From Halisarca cf. caerulea (Eukaryota; Porifera; Demospongiae; Chondrillida; Halisarcidae), in the NCBI GenBank assembly GCA_963170055.1, contig CAUJGJ010000243.1:295001-359000 (forward strand): a stretch of 64,000 nt of DNA. The letters run 5' to 3'. Below are positions 35,073 to 46,255 of this stretch, piece after piece (within the stretch, counting starts at the first letter, position 1; each line of letters begins with the position of its first letter). The position numbers were made by a program, and so were the translations under genes. The notes below the pieces were generated by a model that did no database searches, had not been told where the DNA came from, and saw nothing but the letters and a program-made list of their open reading frames with translations.

Positions 35073-35832
35073 TATATGTCATTGGGTGAATCTCCAACGT
35101 TTGGCAAGATTCTTGATATTGTGTGTGCCAACGAGCAAACTTTGCTGTTTCTTGAATTGTATAGGATAATCAACTTTGATGACCACTATCATGCCTACTC
35201 TGTTGAAAGTATGCAAAAGAAATCATTTGTCTCTGTAACAAACCTCCCATTCCCCCATGTTTTGCATTTGTATAAAAATTTTGACCACCATTCACATGAT
35301 GTTTACATTGTACAGAAATATGGACTTTGTAACTTGTAGTTCCACATTATGTAGTATATGCATGCATGGATGTACTTAATATATTATTGCATGTCATAAT
35401 TATGATGAACAGTTTATTATTGCATTATGGAAACTTTGCAAATTTTGATTCCCTTTGCAATTCATCTGATTCCCTTTGATTGAAAAAATATGTATGCATG
35501 GATTGGATAGAAATGGTTTGAGTAGTTTGTTGATATAACAGCAGTATTTTGCAATAACAACTAATCTTTTGTTTGCTAATACTGAATTTGCATTTGTTGT
35601 TTTTACAGAAGGGATTTTGTTGATATTAAATTAATCACAGTTGTTGGAAGAACTAGTATTAGTTAAAATAACATGATACTGTGGTTGAAAAGTAAATTTT
35701 CGTCTAAAATTACCAATTATGGTTAATATAACTAATGCATTTAGAATTAACAATTGAATCTGTTAAAATAAAACTGAATAATTTTCATAAAATAACAATA
35801 TTGGTTAAAAGTACCAATCCTTTTTTACAGTG

Positions 35833-37796
35833 TGGTGGGCTTGGTTCTTCCTGTACACTATGATGTCATCACTGATATTCATAGAACCTGGGATTTCTCG
35901 GAGCTGCTCACTGATGATATTTTGGAAGATTTCACTAGCAGAATTTGTTCCAAAATTCAATCGGGTGTATCTAAAAAGACCTCTGTGAGTTGCAAAGGTG
36001 GTAATGTAGCGACTTTTCTCATCTAAAGGGATTTGGTGATATCCGGCTTTGAGGTCAAGCTTTGAGAAGACTGTTGCTCCATTCAAGTTGTGGACAAGAT
36101 CATCTGCTCCGGGGCTCGGATGTCACTCTCGCTGAATTGCTGTGTTGGGCATTCGCATATCCACGCATATACGGACACTGCCATCCTTCTTGGGACTTGC
36201 TACTATTGGTGAAACCCATGAAGTGGCACCTTCGACTTTCTCAATGATGTTTTTCTCTTCCAATTGACGGAGCTAATCTTTCACTTTCTTGCGGAGGTGA
36301 AATGGTATCCGACGTGCTCCTTGAGCTACCGGAGTGACTGATTCGTCAATGTGTAGTTTGACATGTGCATCCTTCAATTTGCGTATTCCTTGGAAAAGCT
36401 GCGGGAATTGTAAAATGAGTTCCTCACTGACATGCGTAGCTCTCAGCTGATTGATGTTTAATTGGATGATGTCTAGATTTTGTGCAGTGATGCAGCCAAG
36501 GAGAGAACCATGGTCACCTTGAAGTACATATACAGTGGAAGTGGTAGTCTTGGATTCAATGCTGATGTTAGCTGTGAATTGACCAAGAACTGTAAGCTGG
36601 GACGATGAACCATATGCAAACATGCGCTTCTTTGGCGGTTGAAGTGTGACGTCTTGATGTTTCTGAACCTCACGGAAACTTTCCTCATCAAGGATATCTG
36701 CAGATACGCCCGTATCAATCATATTTAGATGGGTGTTCCATTTACGAAGACAGTAATGGCAGGTGTTTTGGCATTTACTGGATTTCCCAATGCGTACAGA
36801 TATTCATCTTCACTACTGCTGGTGTCTAAGTTGGCTTTCGTAACTTGACATACGGATTGGGTTTGGGTGTGCTGCGGTGCTACTGATTTGGAAAAACAAA
36901 CACGAGCAAAATGGTTGGGCTTGCCGCATTTCTTGCAGGTTTTTCCTTGTGAGGCCACTGTAGTCCACACTTTCGGCACTTGTTGCTGTGAGATTTGGTA
37001 GCAGTATGCGATTTTGACATTGTTGAAAACTTTCGTCCAGTTGACTTAAAGTGTACTTTTTTGACAGATGCTGTGAGTTGTTCAATGCCATTGGCTTGTG
37101 CTTTGCTGGCTTCAATGGACCTGGCTTTGGCAAGCAAGGTGTCTAGAGTGTAGTATTCACGGAGGGCAAATCTGCGAAGACGTTTGAATACACAGTTTTG
37201 GATAAGGGTTGATTTTAACTCATCAACATCAGGAAATTCACAGGTCTGGGCCAATCTTCTCAATCTCGTTGCGTATTGATCGATGGTTTCGTTGGTTTGC
37301 TTGCTGCTGTACGAAATTTGAATATCTCGAAATCGACGTTCTTCTTGGGGCTGAAATACTCGTCCAGCTTGGCGATTGCCGTCTCGTAGTTATCGCCCGT
37401 TTCTGACAAAGTATCGAAGATGGAGTGCGTTGCTTCTCCCACCTGATAAAGTAATAGTGCTTTCTTTCTTGCAAACATCTGCAATACTATCTTGATCTTC
37501 GTCAATCACCGAGATAAAAAGAACAACTGACTAATTAGTGGAAAAGAAAGACTCAGCAGAGGGTACTATCGGCCATTTAGGAAGCTGGAAATCGCCAAGA
37601 AGGGAGTTATGCTCGTCCACAAAACTCGAAGCAATAACAGGAGGCTGTGATAAACCTGAAGCGTCAAGGCATTCGGTGCCATCAGTACCCTTGTTGTCGC
37701 TTCGCTGAACTCTTTCATCGAGAAGTTAACTGCCTTAAGCTTCTTGAACTTCTTTTCCAGTACCTCTATCATTTCGTCGATAGATAAGAGGGACAT
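35833..37796 (-). pseudogene. Gypsy gag-protease-RT segment (5-prime half of a split element)
   Basis: Read on the minus strand from ATG 37796: a gag-like region with KLDEYFSPKKNV and TCEFPDVDELKS, a zinc knuckle (CKKCGKPNHFARVC, near 36935), an aspartic protease (MIDTGVSADIL, near 36722), and a reverse transcriptase (FSKLDLKAGYHQIPL, LFRYTRLNFGTNSASE). RT ends in SDDIIVYRKNQ, where the usual aromatic-x-DD box has Ser for the residue before DD. Frameshifts lie near 37300 and 36722 and a stop near 36272, so it is not functional. RNase H is absent; the integrase half is at 25541-26634. No 5-prime LTR was found in 37797-38123. Old retroelement copy; described only. Confidence 0.8.
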
Positions 37797-38123
37797 TTTT
37801 AACCTTAACTAGACCACCGAAAGTCGTATGAACAAGCAACAAACAGAAAAAGAAAGAGCAATTCCTCGCCGACAAGATACAGGTACTCGCCTCGTGCTCA
37901 CTACACACACTTCCGAGCCATTTTGCAATGTTTACCACTACTTCTGCATATTTGCGTTTTTTGCACTTCCTGAAAAATTTGCGCGAACTACATGAATGTA
38001 CGTTTTCGCATGAACAGTCACATATTTAGAATCATGATAATTAGAATATCTGGCTTAATTCCAACATTGATGAATATACCGTTTGGAAAGTAAGGAAAAC
38101 ATATGTGGTTGGTTAATTACTTT

Positions 38124-38197
38124 TTGGGCCGCTGGAAAGCGGGACTTTTATATTGTTCTTACTTTCACCAGAAGTGTCTGGAACGTCTGGAACAATG

Positions 38198-38271
<74 letters not shown>

Positions 38272-38318
38272 TGCATGTGTGCATGTGTGTGTGCACGCGT
38301 GTGTGTGTGTGTGTGTGT
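38124..38318. repeat. Hairpin repeat followed by long (TG)n
   Basis: A GC hairpin (GGGCCGCTGGAAAGCGG) leads into TATATTGTTCTTACTTTCAC, GTGTCTGGAACGTCTGG, then about 110 bp of TG/TATG repeat up to 38318. The same non-simple part lies inverted at 46257-46330, there attached to (TA)n. A GCAGGT-ended element starts directly at 38320. Confidence 0.75.
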
Positions 38319-38319
38319 C

Positions 38320-38752
38320 GCAGGTGAGTTATGTCTGATTTTGGACATAACACAAAATGGCTGACACTTCGTAGGCACTAAAATTAACCCCCAGTTTTTG
38401 CTTTCTGCAATGGGTAATATAGACATGACCCTACTATTCTCCATTACAAACACATTGACGTGATGTTGGTGTTCTTTTTAAGACAATCTACGAGTCAAAA
38501 GTCCCACTACACGCAATTTCTCGGCTACTGTGAAAAGATGAAACAGCAAAATCGCGGTGGTAGAAATCTCAACTACTGAACACGCCATTAGGTTCAAACG
38601 ACTCCTTAGATACATAAGTGCCCTGAAAGATTCCTGGAGCCCGGTAGCTCAAAGCACAGCTGTTATGTCCAGGGGTTTCCGTCATTTTCGGAGGTCTCCA
38701 ACCACAAAACACGGGACATAACTCAAACGGTAGAAGGTACAAAGCTCCAGGA
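38320..38752. mobile_element. GCAGGT/GTTATGTCC element, copy 3 (right side truncated)
   Basis: It begins GCAGGTGAGTTATGTCTGAT and is over 90 percent alike by eye to copy 2 (52934) as far as ACAAAGCTCCAG near 38752, including the central TTATGTCCAGGGGTTTCC. Central arms GAAAGATTCCTGGAGC and GCTCCAGGAATCTTTC form a foldback. No right terminus was found; 38753-40433 otherwise holds no recognised feature. Confidence 0.7.
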
Positions 38753-40433
38753 ATCTTTCAATCACTGCGGTTTGGACTATTGGGAACCCGATGGCACTAT
38801 TGCCCTTGCTTCAAGTCCAGTTTTTTACCACTTCGGTGTAGTCCGTGTTATATATGGCAAATAGCTCAGCACTGTTGCTAAGAAGATCATCAATTCCCAT
38901 TCCAGAATGTTCCATCCTTGTTACTATTCACTGTTATTATTTATAATGATTGTACTTTGTATATTTTGCTTTTATAGACTGTGTTTTTCTAAGTTTAGAA
39001 AAGCATGAGTCAATGTTTATTTAGTAATTTCCTTGATAGTTTTTTTGAGCATTTTACTTGAGAATTTTGAATTTGATTGTACCTCTTTCTACACACCGTT
39101 AGAAAGCTCTATTTTTAGCCTTTCTAATGATGTAAGACTTAGGTAGGGTTACTATAGAAAGTAACAGGGGAAAAGTCGATCAGAAGAACCTGTGCGATCA
39201 GGGCGCATACAGCGTGTAGTACTCAAAAACCACATCCGGTTCAGGGCGCATACGGTGTATGGTGTAAGATGTGCTAATATTCACTAAAACAGGTGCAATG
39301 TTTTACTTTGAATAATTGCAGAAAACTTACCGCATGCGGGACATGTCCATGGTAATTGACACATGTAAAATTTGTGGCTCTGAGAAGGATCACCAACACA
39401 TTTCTAAGAGAATAACACTCGAACTTTCAAATAATTATTATAATCGTTTTGTAGGCTCTCTCATCGGTGAAATACAACTGGTTTCCTGACCCCTATACTT
39501 GAGTCTGAAATTGGTTGGATGCAAAGCACAGGAAAACCCCAAACTGAGGGTGCAAGGGTTAATGACACTGAAACTAATAAGCCAAGTCAGACTAGTTCTT
39601 AATATCGTACATGTGCTTAGCTTTGTTGGATAAACCTTTTGCGGATTTGGTAGATTGGAATCCATGCATGTGTGAATATTTTTAAGCCCACAAACAATTA
39701 GGTAAAGTGCTTGTGCAATGACCAAAATGGTCGTCAAAATTACAGGTGTTGAGAAGTACTCTAGAGTGCTCACCCGTATCTTAAATGGCTTTCATCCAAC
39801 ATTGAAGAAGTTCATACCGTACAACCAGATATATTGGTGGAATACATGTTGAACTTTGGCGGCTTTGGGCTTCATTGGGTATTAGGGGTTTGTTTTAATG
39901 ATTAGCCTGCTGAGCTTATAATTATATTCATACCCACAGCTTCTAAAATAGAGTCTTCGATCAACTTGTATACGAGGGTAAAAAGTGTCTCAAAATTTCT
40001 GTTTTACTCTTAATTCCCTTACTGTTCTCTATAGATACTTTGGATAATAAGTATATACTAGTCTATAAGTGTGAATTATTATAGATGCGGCCACTCACAA
40101 AGTTCTGACTGCAGGAAAGTCAGTCTTGTACAGAGAATATTGGTTGGTGTTTTGTGGTTGGTTGTCAATCAAACTGTCACTCTACCAAAATATAATGAGC
40201 ACCAATATTTCTGTATCAACATAAGACTAAAAGAGATTAAAGGAGGAACTGTGAAAAATAATTTTGTTTGTAAAATATCAGCAATTAATGCAAGCTTGTA
40301 TGCCTACAATATTTCCAATAAATATATTGAAGTTGCTAACCAAATTTATAGTATAAGTGCATAAAATGATCTTAGCATTTGTTTTCTACGTGGATAGCAT
40401 TACTTGTATAAGAATAATTCTCTCACCTTCTAG

Positions 40434-40631
40434 TTTTATCTGAGTTTGTGGCAGAGGAGTGGCTATCTGTGGGAGAAGGCAGAAAGATGATAGATGTAAG
40501 GAGGCAACTTGGAAGAGAATGGATTCCCATGTGGTCACATGCTGCTGCAGCCAAAACAAGTAAAGTTAGCAAGCGAATGGCAAAGATCTTGGATGCTCAT
40601 GGATTTACAGAAGAAGCAGTAGCAGTGAGAA
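40434..40631 (+). CDS. Host-gene exon e, helical module
   Basis: The acceptor is TTCTCTCACCTTCTAG and the donor A|GTATGT. It is 198 bp, phase 1-1, and joins exon d without a stop across an 18-kb intron. It encodes LSEFVAEEWLSVGEGRKMID, then REWIPMWSHAAAAKTSKV, then MAKILDAHGFTEEAVAV. Its start (VL-x-E/D) and end (IL-x-x-HG-Y/F) parallel exon d, so the two probably encode the same fold. Function unknown. 40632-40912 is intron. Confidence 0.6.
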
Positions 40632-40912
40632 GTATGTTTGCATAGGATGACTTGTATTCTTGTAATACTACATGTGATGGAACATAATCATCTAACTTGT
40701 TTTTTGCATGTAAAAATTTATTGAGGTGAGTATGATAGGGTCTCCTTACAGGGTATACATGATAAATGTATATATTTTTGCATGTATTGTATTTTGTTGG
40801 GGTGAGTTAGATTTGTCACACAAGTTAGATTTACCTGACATGTAGACTGTACAAATATACACATTGGCGCTTCTGGTCTTGTATTTGCTGTATGCGTGTG
40901 TCAAAACATACA

Positions 40913-43260
40913 CTGCTGATTAGTGTTGGGCGATACGACGATTTTTGTAAATATTATGATAGGAGAAATATTCAATATATTTATCTTACCCTTTCAATCA
41001 TAACGATAATATCTGAAATATCGTCTACAGTAGGAAGTATGTATTCTATTATGAGAATTTGCGCATGCTCAGACTTAACCACGTGTTTAAAAAGTAGAAA
41101 ACATGGAGTCCGCGAGCGACGAAAGCGAAGCTGAATGCGAATCAGATAAGGAACCTACAACATCAGAAGACTTGTTATCTGGGGATTCAAGCCAAGTTGT
41201 ACTTGCTGCCAAGCCTAATGTCAAGGCTAACGTTTGGCGCTTTTTCGGCCTAGAAACGGACAGCCAAAACGTTATAAAAGATACAAATTCGCCCATATGC
41301 AGAATCGGTAATTGTCGTATGAAGGTAAAAACCAAGCAATCAAGCACAAGTAACCTGTACAGTCATCTGAGAAAGCACCATCCACAGGAATACGAAGCAG
41401 TAAGGCCCCCTAAAGCCAAAAAGAAAAGCCTGGCAGCATCCAAGACAATCGAAGAAGCCTTTAAACAGTCTATCAAACTGCCACGAAATTCTAAGGAGCA
41501 CAAGGAAATCACAAAGGCGATTACTTACTATCTGGCAAAGGATATGAGGCCAATGTATTCGGTTGAGCTGTTAGGATTTCAAAGAATGATCAATGCCCTT
41601 AATCCCAGATATGACTTGCCAAGCAGAAGCTATTTCAGCCGTACAGCTGTTCCTTCATTGTATATTGAAGTTCGAGATCAACTGCAAGCTGAGTTGAACA
41701 CTCAGACAGGGTTTTATTCTGCAACTACAGATTTGTGGACATCACGCTCAAACGATCCATTTATAACTTTCACCGTGCACTTCATTGACAACTCATGGCA
41801 GCTTCGTAGCAAGTGCCTGAGCACCGTCCTCATTCTGGATGACCATACTGGTGAGAATGTGAAGGACGCAATCACTGAAATACTTAGTGATTGGAATCTA
41901 GACTTGTCAAAGCTGGTTGCTATAACCACTGACTCTGCATCAAACATGAAGCGTGCATGCAGTCTGCTTAATTTGTCACGGTTAAGCTGCTTTGGGCATA
42001 ACTTAGACTTGGCAGTGCGAAAAGCTTGTGATGATGTTAGAATCACTAGGGTTGTAAAAGTGTGTCATCAGATTGTTGCAAAATTCTCTCAGAGCTGGAA
42101 GAAAAAGCGGGACTTAGCTACTACTCAGCACGAGAAAGAACTTCCTGTGCACAAGCTTAAGGCAGACTGTCCAACACGGTGGGGATCAACCCTAGACATG
42201 CTAAAACGCATCATTGAGCAACAAGAAGCCATTCGGATTGTGCTAGCGAGTGATCGCAAAGCATCACACCTCATACCCTCCTGGCAGGACTTTGATGTCA
42301 TGGAAGCTGTTGTAAGTGCATTAGGTCCACTTGGAGAACTTACTGATGCACTTTCTGCAGAAAAGAATGTAACTGTATCAGTTATTCGCCCTCTTCTTGA
42401 TCGTATCACCAAAGAAATTTTAATGGAAAAGGAAGGAGACTGCTCATTAACTGCACAAATGAAACGTGCAATTCAAATAGATTTAGAATCACGGTATACC
42501 AGCTCTGAAGTACTAAAGTTATTGGAAATTTGCAGCTTTCTTGACCCCCGATTCAAACGCCAGGATACCACTTCCGATGTTGCTAGGTCAGTAGAAGATG
42601 AAATGCTTTCATCTTTGCAGAACAGCCCATTGCCTTCACAGCAAGACAATCAGCCAGATTGCCCTCCACCAAAGAAGAGCCTCTTGAAGAAGATCTTGGA
42701 AAACTCAGAACCTGACAACTCATCTGACAAGGTGTTATCAAACCCAGAGTTGGTTTCACTTGAAGTGCAGAAGTACACCCTTTCTCCAAAGGCAGATTTG
42801 GACTCATGTCCTTTACAGTGGTGGAAAGCACATCAAAAGGAGCTCCCACTATTGGCCAGGCTTGCCCGACGCTATTTGTGTATTTGTGCAACCAGTGTGC
42901 CTTCTGAAAGTGTATTCAGTACTGGGGGTAAAGTTGTCACCGATGGGCGGAATGTGGTGAAACCCCAGTCCGTTGATCAACTGGTTTTTTTAGCATGCAA
43001 TCTAAGGTAAACTTAACTTGCTAACATGAATTCTGCTATTGCATTGCTTTTGAGTTCACCATTAACTTTTTAGTAATAAAATAAAGTGATTTGCATAGTA
43101 TTTTTATCCCCTTTGTGTTAATTTCACGTCCTGTATACATCCTTTTGATCTTGATTATGTGCTTCATTGTTGATGTTGACTAAATAATCATATCGATATG
43201 TATTCACTAGCAATATATCGGAAATGAACATATCCATTATCGCCCAACACTACTGCTGAT
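40913..43260. mobile_element. Intact hAT element (40921-43252) with 8-bp target duplication
   Basis: The TIRs TAGTGTTGGGCGATA and its exact reverse complement bound 2332 bp. CTGCTGAT at 40913-40920 and 43253-43260 is a perfect 8-bp target duplication, as expected for hAT. It contains one intact transposase gene and an AATAAA signal near 43078. Perfect ends, a perfect duplication and an open frame point to a recent insertion. Confidence 0.97.
41103..43010 (+). CDS. hAT (ZBED-like) transposase, intact, 635 aa
   Basis: Catalyses cut-and-paste movement of the surrounding hAT element. There is an acidic N-terminus, then a BED-type zinc finger at about residues 44-95 (ANVWRFFGLET, ICRIGNCRMKV, LYSHLRKHHPQEY). 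The catalytic RNase H-like domain has D in SATTDLWTSR (about 210) and D in ITTDSASNMKRAC (about 278), followed by CFGHNLDLAVRKAC. The C-terminal hAT dimerisation domain covers about residues 575-635 (DSCPLQWWKAHQKELP, LARRYLCICATSVPSESVFS). Length and order match ZBED-type hAT transposases. There are no stops or frameshifts. The ATG follows the left TIR by about 170 bp. Confidence 0.95.
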   Translation: MESASDESEAECESDKEPTTSEDLLSGDSSQVVLAAKPNVKANVWRFFGLETDSQNVIKDTNSPICRIGNCRMKVKTKQSSTSNLYSHLRKHHPQEYEAVRPPKAKKKSLAASKTIEEAFKQSIKLPRNSKEHKEITKAITYYLAKDMRPMYSVELLGFQRMINALNPRYDLPSRSYFSRTAVPSLYIEVRDQLQAELNTQTGFYSATTDLWTSRSNDPFITFTVHFIDNSWQLRSKCLSTVLILDDHTGENVKDAITEILSDWNLDLSKLVAITTDSASNMKRACSLLNLSRLSCFGHNLDLAVRKACDDVRITRVVKVCHQIVAKFSQSWKKKRDLATTQHEKELPVHKLKADCPTRWGSTLDMLKRIIEQQEAIRIVLASDRKASHLIPSWQDFDVMEAVVSALGPLGELTDALSAEKNVTVSVIRPLLDRITKEILMEKEGDCSLTAQMKRAIQIDLESRYTSSEVLKLLEICSFLDPRFKRQDTTSDVARSVEDEMLSSLQNSPLPSQQDNQPDCPPPKKSLLKKILENSEPDNSSDKVLSNPELVSLEVQKYTLSPKADLDSCPLQWWKAHQKELPLLARLARRYLCICATSVPSESVFSTGGKVVTDGRNVVKPQSVDQLVFLACNLR

Positions 43261-43269
43261 CATGTTTTG

Positions 43270-43337
43270 CTATGTGTGTACTTTCAACCTCCCAAAACGT
43301 GAAACTGTTGGTGATCCATTGCCTCCTCCACAGCCAG
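43270..43337 (+). other. Possible Pro-rich linker exon A1
   Basis: A frame FNLPKRETVGD followed by PLPPPQPG ends at a donor CAG|GTAAAT. A duplicated version lies at 43732-43799. No acceptor is visible upstream in this copy because the hAT insertion sits just before it. It is supported only by conservation with the second copy. Confidence 0.3.
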
Positions 43338-43529
43338 GTAAATAAGTACAACACCTGCTGCAAACATTTTAAGAGTGTGACGATGTGTGTGTGTGTGAGG
43401 GTGGTATAGTGTAGTTGTGGTAACGAAACAATACTGTGGGTACGGACGGGGAAAATGCATGGTTAGTAGTTTTCTAAGGTGGTTTCTGAGTTCATTTAAC
43501 TTGATACTTTTAGTTTGCAATACGGTTTT

Positions 43530-43840
43530 GAACTGAGTATGACAGGGTCTCCTTACATGCAATGTATCCATAATTATTACATATTTTTTCCTTGTATCGA
43601 ATTGGTTTGGGGGGAGTTGGATTTTGTCACGAAGTTGGAATTATCTGATAACGAAAACAAATTAACTTATTCTGGCTTGTGGATTTGTATTGGCTGTACA
43701 TTTCAATACATAAACTGTTAATCATGTTCAGCTATGTATGTACTTTCAACCTTACACGACGTGGAACTGTTAGTGATCCAATGCCTCCTCCACAGCCAGG
43801 TAAGTAAATACAGCACCCACTGGAAGTATTTTAAAATAGT
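43530..43840. repeat. Segmental duplicate of 40725-40912 plus 43261-43380
   Basis: TGAGTATGA(C/T)AGGGTCTCCTTACA, later GATTTGTCAC and the PPPQPG-coding block occur in the same order in both places. The hAT element interrupts the first copy at its centre. The second copy contains possible exon A2 (43732-43799), with acceptor ATGTTCAG and donor G|GTAAGT, reading FNLTRRGTVSD then PMPPPQPG. The phase of A2 (2 at the start) does not match exon e. Confidence 0.6.
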
Positions 43841-44159
43841 GATGGTATGGGGAATGGTAGTATGGTGTAGTTGTGGCAACATATTGAGGAGGCCCTTATT
43901 TTCAACTCTTCTCCAGAAGAAAAGCGCTATAATAGGTATTGTGGGAGGGTATTATACTGCTGTTTAGCAATCTTCCACTGGCAAGTTATGAGCGGTGGAT
44001 CCACTTGCTAATGGGTGGTCTCCACCCAAAGGTTATTTACATCAACAGAGGGTGTGACTGTGTGTCCTTGGATAATATATTCATTGACAATTAATAGGAT
44101 TCATACATTGTATGTACACTAGCCAGACCAACTATGCATTAGTGTATGTATTTATATTG

Positions 44160-44430
44160 CTCAAGTTCTCTCAAATGAAGGTGCAATAAAGAGCCAATGC
44201 ACAGTAACTGTTGGTCATACAATAACTTACAAAGTTGTGGATACAACTTGTTTTCCCTATTTGACTATCTGGGGTGTTTTGTATCACATTGCATGGGAGA
44301 TGTTTTTGGGTAGCTGGGTTATACCTTGTATAGGCAATGAATTGACAAAATAATATGTCATATGCTCTTATTTGATACTATACACGCTTTTGACAAAAGG
44401 TCACCAAAAGTGTGCAGTATTAGATGCCAT
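44160..44430. repeat. Duplicated block, partner at 48750-48990
   Basis: AAAGAGCCAATG, GGTCATACAATAA, GACAAAAGGTCACCAAAAGTG and other stretches appear in the same order in both intervals, at moderate divergence. It is followed here by a TG microsatellite. Probably segmental duplication of intron sequence. 43841-44159 holds nothing else recognised. Confidence 0.6.
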
Positions 44431-44454
44431 ACTTTGTTTCTTTGATGTAAAGTA

Positions 44455-44630
<176 letters not shown>

Positions 44631-45194
44631 TTGCATGTGTGTGGCCTCCTGACAGTTTGTCTTTTGTCAATGATTGGACTACTCAAGGTTACTAGTAGAC
44701 AGGGGACTGTACTAAATGACAGTAGACTGAACTGGCGGGGCATTAGTATGCACAGTGTTTTATGGCTTTCCTTATACCTGCAGTTGTATGTACTAGGTCT
44801 GTAACATGTAGTTATTTATGTGCATGAGATTGACGATTTTCTCGCAAAGGAAAGACGTGGAGTCACTCTTTGCCAATTACTGATTATTAGGTAGAAATAT
44901 CTATCATTTGAGACGAACTTGTATCAACCCTAATCACACACTCCATCCTGAACTACCAGGTTAATGAAAGGATATAAGGCCCTCCAAGCAGGTGAAACAG
45001 ATTGGTGAAAAAAGACAAGAAGGTACTACTGTAGTCCTGGACTTGTCACCAAAGTTACAAGTCCATTTTAGACATCTGAAGCTAAGTTCCAATGAAAAGG
45101 AATGCAAATTACGTTTAATAACATTATGGCATCTAAACATATTATTACTTTCTTTCCGAGCAAAATGTGGTATATATGCCTGCTGGTGCACACT

Positions 45195-45524
45195 GTGGAA
45201 ATTCCTACATCCCGCAGCACATATGTACTGTGTAAAGTGCTGCACATGCGGGATGTAGGAATTTGCACAGTGTGCACTCAGTCCAACTAAACTCTGTCTA
45301 GCCCTATACCCGTCTAGCCTCATGTATGTGTAGCCCTATGCTCATCTAGCCCTATGCTCATCTAGCCCTATGCCTGTCTTGCCCGGCTCACCTAGCCCTC
45401 TACCGGTTTTGCAACTTACCCTTGTTCCAAGTGTTTTTGGAGAATCCTTTTTTGATGATGGCTTTTTGCACGATCCTGTGTCAATCCTACATCCTTTTAC
45501 CATTTTTAAATGGTTTTTATACAC
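45195..45524. repeat. Inverted-repeat unit, left copy (partner 47681-47959)
   Basis: It starts with a strong hairpin (AAATTCCTACATCCCGCAGC ... GCGGGATGTAGGAATTT), then GCACTCAGTCCAA, then about seven degenerate copies of TCTAGCCCTATGC (45298-45400), then CAAGTGTTTTTGGAGAATCC and GTCAATCCTACATCC. The partner at 47681-47959 is in the opposite orientation with fewer 13-bp units. The pair could be the ends of a 2.8-kb composite or two separate insertions. 44640-45194 shows nothing else. Confidence 0.7.
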
Positions 45525-46223
45525 CCTTGTTCGTGTGGTTTTTCCTTTTATAGCGAACTAATGGTTGCTTGAATAGGTTTCCACTGCAGTTGAGAAGGAA
45601 CACGATCAAATCTTGCAAGACGAAGAAACTAGAAATCTATGCAGTTACCTGACTAATGTACGTCAATGTACCCATCTAAAAACAAATGCTAGAACGAAAA
45701 GAGCGCTGAAGTCGACGATCATCGAAGTACTGTGAACGTGCTCAGTTTGACTGGTCTCGCGTAGCCGTCACATTTGTCCCAAAATGGCTGATCCGGCCAA
45801 TGTATGGGATTTGCCTATTAAAAATTTTCCTGTTTTAGAAATGTAGGTATTGCTTCAAAACCTACAAAAGGCACTTCGCGCTAACAATCAGAGCTCACTG
45901 GCGAAAGATGAGACCTCTGGACCCTTCGTGGCGGCCTGTAGCCCAGTTCGAAAAAACGACGAGAAGAATAAGAAGAAGAAGAAGAAGAAGAAGAATCTTA
46001 AAATGGTACTGGTGTTGCGTAGCCATACATTTTCGTCTAAGATTTCGAAGTTCTTTAAAGAAATTGGCCTACAAAGGGTTTTAACTACTTTATCTTATAG
46101 CTAGTGTGTCAAAAGGCACCAATATCACTTTTAAATGCTACTAACTGTACTGCATCGTCAGTTTTCTGACGAAAACAAAATTTGCGCTAATGTATGGCGG
46201 CCATGTTTTTTCTGTGTCAATCC

Positions 46224-46228
<5 letters not shown>

Positions 46229-46255
<27 letters not shown>

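Larger units (their letters stand above)
30685..35339 (+). pseudogene. CACTA/EnSpm-like transposase with C2H2 fingers, exon 2 split by Tigger
   Basis: Exon 1 (30685-31335) and exon 2 (from 31411) join in phase 0 across a 75-bp GT-AG intron. Residues 17-38 and about 48-71 are two C2H2 fingers (CPFCNFRVVNLSSLLSH; CGVSGCANTYTKF). The large domain contains LPHDIMHDLLEGAVTYEIK and PKQHFMVHYPQQILRMGPL, then NSWNMRNEAKF, a layout like TNP2/DUF4218 transposases. That family is assigned from memory. At 33049 the exon is interrupted by a complete pogo element; the coding frame resumes at about 35076 (SLGESPTFGKILDI) and ends at 35339. Without the insertion the protein would be about 850 residues with no other lesion noticed. 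Confidence 0.7.
26635..35832. mobile_element. CACTA/EnSpm-like two-gene transposon inserted in Gypsy
   Basis: The right end read inward is CACTGTAAAAAAGGATTGGT, followed by AT-rich subterminal GGTTAA/ACCAAT motifs, typical of CACTA-type ends. The left border is set at CACTGTTATG (26635), where the Gypsy frame stops, but similarity between ends beyond CACTGT is weak and no target duplication is seen. The left end may therefore be rearranged. Two divergent genes lie inside: the SAM-domain gene (minus, 26813-30527) and the transposase gene (plus, 30685-35339). A pogo/Tigger element (33052-35072) and a MITE relic (28415-28679) are nested. Confidence 0.65.

Noticed and set aside
43908..43945. GAAAAGCGCTATAATAGG, similar to the right end of the CACAGG family
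   Set aside because: Too short and without a partner end nearby to call an element.
45850..46104. Open frame with a poly-Lys stretch, considered as a nuclear-signal exon
   Set aside because: The Lys run is an AAG simple repeat and I found no matching acceptor/donor pair in phase 1.
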